From Ancylostoma caninum (lineage: Eukaryota; Nematoda; Chromadorea; Rhabditida; Ancylostomatidae), in contig JBAJFG010000039.1 in NCBI GenBank assembly GCA_037903475.1, forward strand, positions 806,001-870,000: a stretch of 64,000 bases of DNA. Reading direction: 5' to 3'. Below the pieces are notes generated by a model, which was given only the letters and a program-made list of their open reading frames with translations, searched no databases and was not told the DNA's origin. Each line of letters starts with the position of its first letter. Within the stretch, counting starts at the first letter, position 1. Both the position numbers and the translations under genes were made by a program. Below, piece after piece: positions 47,900-56,900 of this stretch.

Positions 47900-50794
47900 G
47901 AGTCTAGGAAGGACCGCCTCAGACTCAATGGATTTAGGTCCGCAAACAAAAATAACTCCAGTACCAACATTTCGTGTTTTCTTTTGTCCGAGTCAGCTAG
48001 TGATAGAGGAAGCAATCGATGCGAAGTAGTGAATCCACCCCAGTCAAATCTCAATAGAGGAAATAGATGTAGTAGGGGTAAATGTGTTATATGTGATAAA
48101 TTTAACTTCAGCAACTACGTTAAAAGTTCCGTAACAAACTATTACTTCCGTACTAACAAACCAGAAAATCTCACTTGTGACACCCAAAATGTTATTTATA
48201 TGATAACATGTCTTACCTGCAATTTGCAGTATATAGGTGAAACCACTCAAAGATTAAGATCACGTATGAGTCAACACAAAAGAAGTTTCGAAAATTTAAA
48301 TCTAACGACCTTCCTAGTAAAACATTTCGAGAATTCAGGCCATGACCCATCTAAGTTTAGCATTGACGTATTGGATCATGTTAGTGATAGTGTAGATATT
48401 AAGAAGAAGCTTAGAGAAAAGGAGCTAGCATGGATCAAGTATATGGTTACTGCATTTCCGTTAGGACTAAATGATCAAATAAAAGGTTTTGGGAACATAT
48501 CAGATAATGTGAACCCTCTGGAAAAAAGGGATCATCCATATTTTAGATTCCCAATTAAACGTAACAGAAACAGGGGGCGGAAAAGAAGATCTAGGAAGAA
48601 AAACAGATCCGGGGACAGAACAGACGTTATAGTAGACGAAATAGAAATTCTGAATGGCAATGCTCTTTATAAGTTTTTTAGAACTTTGAATAAATACGAC
48701 GTTAATAGACTTATTGACCTAACATTCAGTGACAAGTTTAAGGAATACTCCTTCGAGTTAAAATATAAAATCTATGCTTTAGTTGCAGCACCCTTTTGGA
48801 AGAAGCGGGAAAACATTAAAGAAAATAGAAACGAGCTGATAATTAGTCTGCAGTACTTGGGTGATATCATGTATAGATTAAAATTAAATAGGATTTGCAA
48901 CAATATAAAGATGAAAAGAATATTAGAGGAATATAGTAGATACCCCAATGGATTAGACGACGTTAAATTTAGGATTGTGTATAAGACTAACCCACCGTCA
49001 AGTTTGAGCCTGTGTAACTACAATAAGTTTTTGAGAGGTTTAAGCAAGGATGACATTGTAGATATAACAAACAGTGAGTGTGCTTGCTATAGGTACAAAG
49101 AATTTTTAGATCCAAATCTTAAACATGTATGTACTGGGGATTTAGGCATGATAGCAGATGGTAAACTTAGGAATTTATTTAGTAAAGGATCTAAATATAG
49201 GACCCATGTAAGGGTAGCAAAGGGAGACGTCTTGGGAGAAGTAAATAAATTAATAGAGGGATTAGTTTCAAAATTAAAAACTAAAAAATTAGTAAGCGAA
49301 CAAGTTGAGGGACAGTTAACTAGGAGAATAAGTGAGTTCATACATAAAAGTATACGTACAAACCTGCATGATCTGTATGACCTAAGCCTAACAGAAGAAG
49401 ACGAGTATAATCAGAGAGCTTTAAATGAAATACATAGGCATTTTGTGGTAACAACGGTGGACAAAGCTGCGTCTAACTTCAGTTTTACTTGCAAGAAGTT
49501 ATATATTACTATGATCAAAAAGGAGATGGAACAATCTAATGATGAAGGCAGTACATACATAATGACCTCGTATAGGGAAGAAGATGTTGTAGAATTACAT
49601 AAAAGAATAATGAAAGGGTTGAATATACGCTACTATGACAGATGTAGAGTTATACCGCGTATTTATGGAATACCTAAGATGCATAAAACGCCTATTAAAT
49701 TTCGTTACATAACAGGCGCTAAATATAGCAGTCTTAAACCATTAACTATGGTATTGCAAAAAATATTGGCACACATGCATAAGCATTTTGCGAACTATTG
49801 TAATGTTATAAGACAGCGCACCGGAGTTAAGCATTTTTGGTCTATTAATAATAGTGGCAGTGTAGTTGAAGATTCTCAAGTAATCTTTAGGGATGCACAA
49901 TTATATTCAGCAGACTTTACGAGTCTTTTCACTAGTCTCCCACACGAGGTGGTTAGATCGAGTATCAGTAAGCTTGTGCTGTTGTGCATGCGAGATTATA
50001 ATTTTGTTAGATTATACAATGGAAAAGTTTATTATTCAAATAGTGACAGTAATAAAGGTAACTTTTATAAAAAAGAGGACATATTATACATGGTAGATTC
50101 ACTACTAAGTTCCAGTTATGTGTACTTTGGGGGTGTCGTATTTAAGCAGGTTAGGGGTATACCACAGGGAGCGTCATGTAGTCCCCAACTAGCTGACCTT
50201 ACACTTGCATATATGGAATACGAGTTCATCAGGAACAAACTATCTACCGATGGGAGTGCAAGTACAGCACTAGCTTACAACAGGACATATAGATACATAG
50301 ACGATATACTACATATTTCGAGCGACACAAAAGAATTCGAAAATGTACTTAAAGAAATCTATCATCCATCCCTTTCCATAGAAAAGACCAATGATAAGCA
50401 TAATGAAACTAATTTTTTAGATCTAAAGGTTAAGATCTGTGATGGAAAAATAAATTACAAATTGTATAACAAGACCGATGACTACAGTTTCAAGGTTATA
50501 AGATATCCTAATAGTAAATCCAACATCCCGCGGCATATAATAGAGAAGACATTCGTAGCAGAGACGGTAAGAATTAGTAGAACTTGTACAGAGTTCGTAG
50601 ACTTTAGGCAAAGAATAGTAGAGCTGTGTACCACCTGCATATTTAATGAATGGGCCCCATCAAAGGTGATTAGTAAACTGTGCCACACCCTTAAGGAGCG
50701 ACCTTATATACTAAGGAAATATGGGTTAATTAACGCTTTACATATTCCTCTAATACACGAAGTAAAAGAGAAAATACGCGCTCTACGGTTCTGA
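47900..50794 (+). CDS. Penelope-like retroelement protein with N-terminal GIY-YIG nuclease and reverse transcriptase
   Basis: An open frame of about 965 codons runs from 47900 to a TGA at 50792-50794. Counting from TTG at 47984, residues 29-37 hold CSRGKCVIC. Residues 70-163 are a GIY-YIG domain: VIYMITC, YIGET, the Arg of QRLRSR, the Glu of REKELAWI and the Asn of GLND are all present. Residues near 490-510 carry KAASNFSFTCKKLY, followed by IPKMHKTPIKFRYITG. Then come the RT motifs SADFTSLF (Asp 644), GIPQGASCSP (from 725) and YIDD (771-774). Nuclease before RT is the permuted order described for Naiad/Chlamys-type Penelope-like elements, whereas classical ones have it at the C-terminus. All key catalytic residues are present. 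Oddly, there is no in-frame ATG before the GIY motif: the true start may need splicing, a frameshift (ATG in another frame at 47929) or a non-AUG codon. Confidence 0.9.
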   Translation, partial: ESRKDRLRLNGFRSANKNNSSTNISCFLLSESASDRGSNRCEVVNPPQSNLNRGNRCSRGKCVICDKFNFSNYVKSSVTNYYFRTNKPENLTCDTQNVIYMITCLTCNLQYIGETTQRLRSRMSQHKRSFENLNLTTFLVKHFENSGHDPSKFSIDVLDHVSDSVDIKKKLREKELAWIKYMVTAFPLGLNDQIKGFGNISDNVNPLEKRDHPYFRFPIKRNRNRGRKRRSRKKNRSGDRTDVIVDEIEILNGNALYKFFRTLNKYDVNRLIDLTFSDKFKEYSFELKYKIYALVAAPFWKKRENIKENRNELIISLQYLGDIMYRLKLNRICNNIKMKRILEEYSRYPNGLDDVKFRIVYKTNPPSSLSLCNYNKFLRGLSKDDIVDITNSECACYRYKEFLDPNLKHVCTGDLGMIADGKLRNLFSKGSKYRTHVRVAKGDVLGEVNKLIEGLVSKLKTKKLVSEQVEGQLTRRISEFIHKSIRTNLHDLYDLSLTEEDEYNQRALNEIHRHFVVTTVDKAASNFSFTCKKLYITMIKKEMEQSNDEGSTYIMTSYREEDVVELHKRIMKGLNIRYYDRCRVIPRIYGIPKMHKTPIKFRYITGAKYSSLKPLTMVLQKILAHMHKHFANYCNVIRQRTGVKHFWSINNSGSVVEDSQVIFRDAQLYSADFTSLFTSLPHEVVRSSISKLVLLCMRDYNFVRLYNGKVYYSNSDSNKGNFYKKEDILYMVDSLLSSSYVYFGGVVFKQVRGIPQGASCSPQLADLTLAYMEYEFIRNKLSTDGSASTALAYNRTYRYIDDILHISSDTKEFENVLKEIYHPSLSIEKTNDKHNETNFLDLKVKICDGKINYKLYNKTDDYSFKVIRYPNSKSNIPRHIIEKTFVAETVRISRTCTEFVDFRQRIVELCTTCIFNEWAPSKVISKLCHTLKERPYILRKYGLINALHIPLIHEVKEKIRALRF

Positions 50795-51019
50795 CCTCGG
50801 AACGCCTAAGGCGGGTGTCCTACATTCTAGCAAGGCGGGATGGTAGCGATATATAAGACGTTAGCCTATTTGAACGCTCATTTGCCCGCGTGGACAGCTG
50901 ACAGTCACTTATTCCTATGCTTTGGTCAGCTATCTGTTGCTTGTTCCTCCCACTTTGTTCTGCTCCTCATGTATTTCAACCTTATTTCTGATCTTAGCTT
51001 TAGATTAGGTGCTTTTGAA

Positions 51020-51074
51020 GTCTCCTTGGGAACTACTGATGAAAGGGTCGTAGACCCGGGGGCGCCAAGGAGAC
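51020..51074 (+). other. 3' hairpin with CTGATGA downstream of the Penelope-like ORF
   Basis: GTCTCCTTGG (51020-51029) pairs with CCAAGGAGAC (51065-51074). Inside, six bases precede CTGATGA (51036-51042), then a small hairpin GGGTC/GACCC. The order recalls a hammerhead, but the GAAA element is absent at the required place. A second hairpin follows (51075-51085 with 51105-51117). Confidence 0.6.
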
Positions 51075-51117
51075 CACACTTCCGGTCTAGTTCAAGCCCC
51101 GAAACCGGATTAGTGTG
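51075..51117 (+). other. Second hairpin near the 3' end of the Penelope-like element
   Basis: CACACTTCCGG pairs with CCGGATTAGTGTG, with one bulged position. It lies just before GAAAAACTTAAG, which may be close to the element's end. Confidence 0.5.
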
Positions 51118-52392
51118 AAAAACTTAAGTGTTTTCTTCATTTTCCGAACTTACGGTATTAGTTAGCTTGTTGAAGTTAGTAATGTAACGCTAGACTCTAT
51201 CTTATCTTTTCTTTCCAACTAAGTGGACGTTGAAACAATTGTTAGTACTTCCTTCTATGTCGTTTTTTTCACCAGTTGGATATTTGCGCAATAAGTTATT
51301 TGTTCTAAACTACAGCCTTTCTACACCTCATCAGGATAGATAACCACTGGAAAATGTGTAGCACCTAGCAAAGAACTAACTAAGAAATCAAAACATCAGG
51401 AAATCTTCTAGTGGAGGAGAATTTGGAGAAAATTGAATTTTCAACGATTAGTAGTTTGAACACTTGTCAAAGAGCTTCACATACCGTAAAATGCAAATGA
51501 GAAGACATTCGAGCTAATAAAAATAGGGAAAAGTGTAAAAAATCATCAAAAGAACTCATGAAGACAAAAAACCACTGAATTTCACCCAGATCGCAAAAAA
51601 CAGCTGTTTCTATTGCAATTCGCGCAACAAACAGCTAACGGAAAACTCGTCCAAATTTGCCGCTGGCACAAAGATGTACCAGTTACTGCACTGAACGCAG
51701 TGGGTTTCCGTTGTTGTTACTGTATAGGAACCATTCAGACTCCAGTAAAGAATCAGGAAGAGTGAAAATCTGAGAAGCGAAAGTTTCCGTGGGTGCTGCC
51801 TTTAATTCACTAGTGTGTACAGTCTTTCGAAAGCGCCTTTCATGTCCTCTGAACGTTTTCTAAAACTTTGTATACGAATCAGTTTCCATGGGTTCCAAGC
51901 CTTAAAAACAAAAAAGTCATGTGAATCAGGGGAAAGGGAAAGGGAGATATGCAGACGACGGAGAGCACGAACAAAGGCACAATGATGGCAGATTTAGTAG
52001 AATTTCCTATGTTGGAGCTGGCTGGTGGTGGTGCAGGAAATTGTATTCTCACTGAGCACTTGGGAGAACTATACTATTATGAAGGTTTTGTATGTAGATT
52101 AATATGGCAACACGATCTTCAATCCACATAGCAAGAAAGACATTGGTTTGCTGGAAAGTGCTCAAAACAGTTTTACATGTAAGCTTGTGCATCAATGCAG
52201 CACTTTCATTTGCATTCTTATTCCGAGTGAGAATGGAAGGCGTCAGCAGATCGTACTGCCTACTCTCCACAGAAGAATGATAAAAGATGACTTGGTTATG
52301 GCAATATCAATGGAAATTGGAACAGACCAATTGAACATACAGATTTCTTCGATCTCACTCTCTCTATAATAAGAGGTGACTTTTTTTGAGCT

Positions 52393-53021
52393 GATTCAAT
52401 TCAATCCAATTTATTACATGGATATACCATGTGGATCATCAAGCAACATAAAAACACGAGTGAAATATCCGTGAAAACTCAGATACCAAAAAAAAACAAG
52501 CCAAACAGTAGCCAGAATTATAAAAAAAATAGGCTAGGTATAACCGAAGCTTAATAAAAAAAGTGAACAAGAGCATTTCTAGGAAAAATATCGGCTTAGG
52601 AAACCCTAGAATGTTCTCTTAGATATCTGCTAAAAATTTTAAAACTGTCGAATATTAGTGGGAATTATGTGGCGTTTTGATAGCTTATGGAACTCCGAAC
52701 CCGCTCTGTTAGCGAAATAGTTAAACCTTAAGGAGTACCTCGCCCTGATCATCAATCTGACCGAACCCCTCCAGTTCTGGGTTGAGTTAAAGTAAAAAAC
52801 GTATCTGCTTCTAAGCCCGCATCATTATTGAGAATTTTCCAAACCGTCAGCAAGTCATTTCGTTTTCTTCTAGCTGCTAGTGTATCCAGCCCGAATTGCC
52901 CGTTCTTAGAACTACAGCAAGGCATATCATTGTATTTGTATTCTCCCATTCGTATCAAGAGTTTTCTCGTAAAACTATTCTGCACTTGATCATCCTGATG
53001 GTTGTGGTAACGAAATCTCAC
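52393..53021 (-). mobile_element. 5'-truncated LINE (CR1/Jockey-like), 3' end
   Basis: The minus-strand frame contains FTRKLLIRMGEYKYNDMPCC, FGLDTLAARRKRNDLLTVWK and ILNNDAGLEADTFF. After a frameshift near 52740 it continues FNYFANRAGSEFHKLSKRHI to NIRQF and stop (52639-52641). This is the typical C-terminal tail of CR1/Jockey-group LINE polymerases, after the RT domain. The 3' UTR ends in ATTGAATTGAATCA repeats near 52393, the simple tail expected for such elements. No RT core remains. Confidence 0.7.
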
Positions 53022-53976
53022 GTTAAATCCGAGTTTTCTTTTTTTTCACAGAGAGTAGTCTCCGCATTCAGTTCAGTTTCAGACAATAATGTGTTGTCAA
53101 TGTCATTGCAGTTCTTCAAGAAATTGGCAATCCGTTAGTTTCTCGTTAGCAACGCTTATCCATTTCTATCATTTATTGCTCCAGTTTCAATGAGTGTATG
53201 TTGTTTTTGCCCAATGCAAGTTTGCGCTGAATATCCGTGTGTGTGTTTGTGCACGTCTAACGAAGGAGGATAAAGAACCAAGATGAACTCGACTTGATAT
53301 ATTCCTAATTTTCTGTGGACTTCGAAAGTGTGGGAATTTGCACATACTTCAGCTGGCTGCCCCCTCCCACTTTCTAGCGTCCCATAGAGGCCCTAGTAGA
53401 GCATAAACATCCGGATGACCCCAAATTGGAAAACAATTACGGGCAATCTGCTCTTCTCAGGTGAGCTATGGCCAATGTTGTATCGCTTTTTTGCCGGTTC
53501 TGCTAAGCATCTTCATCTTTGAAAAATGAGTGATCGTGAGAACGTCATGCGCGGTCCGGTGTAAATTGAAAGCAACCGCCGGTGGGCAGTTGTTTTCACC
53601 CTCACCTAGCCCTCCCGCCGTTCTTCATACATCAAAACCGCAAGTGATTTCACTCTCCTCCTAACTATTTGCCATCTGGAATCTATTTCATAAAAAGTAG
53701 TAAAGAGCTGCAAGAAAAAGCGCAGAACCAGTAGCCGCGAAGGTTGTTCAGGATCGAATCAGTTAAGCTGAATCTTTGCTGTAATCCTCCCATCGTCCAA
53801 TGATTTACATCTATCACAGTCGGCACTTTCTCTTTGTTCCTTTTTTCATTGATGATTGGCTTGTTGAGATTTGTGGGTGGAGTTGGATAACCTTGTAGCT
53901 ACAAATTTACTTGGGCTTTTTCGAAGGGGCGAACAACGACAACGTAGGAGAGCTATTGGAAGCTGTACCTCTACAG
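53022..53976. other. Upstream region of the GGT-like gene
   Basis: No gene recognised. It ends in the acceptor CTCTACAG (53969-53976), which could be a trans-splice site or the end of an intron behind an unseen first exon. Confidence 0.4.
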
Positions 53977-53984
53977 ATGACAAC

Positions 53985-56900
53985 ATGGGTCACATTGAAA
54001 AAATCTATAATCCACCGGAGGATATCCAGGAAATGCGAGCAAAGTAAGTTCTGTCCCAAAAGGATATCGAAAATTCTCGAGTTGATGCTTGAAACTTTCT
54101 CTTAGTTTTACTTTTATTCAAATAGATAAAAACAAATATACTAGAGCTGTCCAAGCCGATGATGTCACTTAATTTCAGAGGGCTGCCATGGGTGGTTGCG
54201 ACATGCCTCCTTGTGATTTTTGTGCTCTCCGGTGTCATTTTTTATTTCGTTGTAACAGCTGAGCTGTCGGCCGAATTTGCCACGTCGACAATGGCGCCGA
54301 CCATTGGCTATGAGGTATTAGATTTCGTTGTTAAAAATAGTCGAACTTGTACATTATTGATTACCTACGAGGACGAAGAGAGGTGAAAAGCTGAATATTA
54401 CAGCTTTTCAGAAAAGAAATTCATAACAGTAAGCATAGAGCAGCGGAGAAATTTGTGCAAAAATTTTATTTATTGGTGTTCAGAAAGTCTTTTTTGCACT
54501 AACTTTCCGCAATATGGAAAGAAACGCGTTCAGGCACGCTCGCCGCGCCTCTGCGTCTCTGCACTCTGCTTGTCTGCGCATCTGCATATGTCATTGATAT
54601 CTCATTTTCAATCGATACAGTGGTGCAGCGCAGCAAGTAGGTGTGGTACATTGGAACCCTATGAGCTTAAAATTTTTCTCCCAACTCAGAACATTTGCTC
54701 TCTTAACATTTGTTTTTTCGATCACTTCTACAAAATTACCCTGGACTTTTTTCACTAATTTTGTGATCCTTGTCTTTCCTTTCATATTATTAGTCCGGTC
54801 CATTCCAGAGCAAAATCCATCTCACTTCTGAATGTGTGTCTACGTGTGCTAAGATAGCTATTTTATTTCACATGAAAGTCTATCGTTGCCCATGAGGTAA
54901 CGTGTGAGATAAACTTCACATGGACAGATCTTTAATTTTGAGATATTAGTTATTACTAGCGCCCCTACGGGACGCTAGAAAGTGTGGATGTGGCAGCCAC
55001 TTGAGGATCATGTCAAAAATACTGGGTGCCGAAATAAGTACGCGCGCTTTTCCTAAGCTGTCTTTTCTATTTTTTATCCGTGAACCTTATGCAGAGCATT
55101 TCATACAGTTCTGAAACACTTTTCTTCCGCCCAATTTACATGGGAAAATCAAGTTAATTAAGCATTAGAAATCAGGAAAAAGCATCCACTTCACAGAAAC
55201 CCTGATTCAGACACCTTCTTCTTAATAGACTTTTACAAATTAAAGTGGCCAAGGCTTTCAAGAGATCTGCGCCTTGTGCATATAAATGCCATGCCAGAAA
55301 GAACTATTCGTTAGTGGTCTTTCGGATTGAGCAACTACGTCATTGACTACCATTGCTCCCAAGCTTCTGCCAGGAGGACTCCCTTTCACTGCTTAGGAGT
55401 AACAAGCATTTCACAGATAGGAGCGTTATTAGACAATGGACAGCACTTATATGGAGCGCACCTCCGCTACTTTCTATCAGCATGCTGACGAAACAACTTC
55501 AATGTGAGCAGTAGATCGGTTCTGTATTCAATTGTACATGTTATAATTGGAAGCGGATGCGCCCAAACACCCAAAGCAATAATAGCATCGGCTTCTACCA
55601 TATACGTGCTTCTCAAAGCTTTCCACTTTTTCTGGTCAGCCACTTGAGCATCAAAATTAAACCGCAAATCAAAAACAATAGGGAAACGGAGAATCCCGCA
55701 CATCTCGGAACCCAATTCAAAAGGGATAGCTGAAGTACCACGCATCTCTGCGAGAAAGTCGTCCGTGCTACACCAACAAATCAAAAAAGAATTTGTCTTT
55801 CTTCCATAGAACGGGAACAAGCCGGCCAGTTTCGAGTACGTTATCCTTGGCATTCTCCCTGACGTACACAACAACTTTTGTACACAGCTCATTTCTTTAA
55901 AATAGTGAACGCGTTGCTCATTTCCTGTCCAGACCGTACTGCCATGGCCCACTTCTACATGTTTACATCCTATCTCAGGCTCATCCTGCTTTGCACTAAT
56001 GACGGCAATTCTACATCTTTCATTCACCCACACCACTATCCAAATCCGAAACCTACATTCCAATCGCACACTCCGTCCTGTCGCTACAGCACTGAAATAC
56101 CAAAATCTGCCTCAGTAAACTATTTGTTTTAGTTCAACATAGATTGTGAGAAATCCCTTAAAGGCAGAGGGCCACCTCGTTCTGCCTGTTGGATTTACCA
56201 ACATATCCTAGACCTTCTCATCATGTTGATCCCTGGAATGTACATCAACAGGCACAGAAGCGACGAAATCCCCATTTTTGAAAGGCTCGAACTGGATAAA
56301 AATTTGGAGCCCGGAGGCGGATCGCTCCAAGCTGTGCTGGCTGCCTGCCACGGCTGCCGCGTCGGTCAACGAGTCTTGGCGTGTCCAATCGATAAGATCA
56401 ACGGCTTCACACGTCAACTCGGGTTAGCAAACTGTTACAGACCCCTTACCGGGAGACGGGTTTATAGACCATTCTGAGACAATTTATGTATACCGTTGGA
56501 ACCATCGCGCCGAGTAGATGCAGAATCTGCTGTTAGCTGAACTACGAAAATGAGGTGGACCCCTGCCTTTAACCATCGAAGCCGTCCACTTGTTGTGGAA
56601 ATAACGGAAAGACAGAAATGTTGCGTCTCGTGAGGGGATCTGATGATCTCGTTCTCGTCTGAAGCCAGTATTCTATCACAAGATTTCGCAAGTTCAGCGT
56701 TCGATCAATATAAACGCTAACTTAAGTATAGTCGCATTTCAGAAAGCAATCGATAATTTCTAAATTTTCCTCTCGCAAGAAATTATTTTCTTCAGCTCGC
56801 CTCAGCTTGTGTGTGTACTCCAGCTCCAAATTCTATCTGACGTGTTCTAATCATTTGGTCTAAGTCTTCAAACTCTAGCATCACCGCCCCTCCTGATCTT

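Larger units (their letters stand above)
45522..51801. mobile_element. 6.28-kb TIR unit with TTAA target duplications enclosing a Penelope-like ORF and a spliced gene
   Basis: The left end begins AGGCAGCACCCACGGAAATT. The right end, reverse complemented, begins AGGCAGCACCCACGGAAACT. The direct repeats TTAA (45518-45521 and 51802-51805) touch both ends exactly. The same termini bound the small MITE at 42,347. Inside are a four-exon minus-strand gene (46,236-46,924), the Penelope-like ORF (about 47,900-50,794) and its structured 3' end. The simplest reading is a TIR element into which a Penelope-like element inserted. The alternative, that the whole unit moves together, cannot be excluded from sequence alone. 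No known transposase is visible. Confidence 0.7.

Noticed and set aside
47710..48114. 134-codon minus-strand frame opposite the Penelope-like N-terminus
   Set aside because: It overlaps the GIY-YIG coding sequence antisense and has no features of its own.
51020..51074. Functional hammerhead ribozyme at the Penelope-like 3' end
   Set aside because: CTGATGA and a stem II-like hairpin are present, but GAAA and a stem III with cleavage triplet are not in the required positions.
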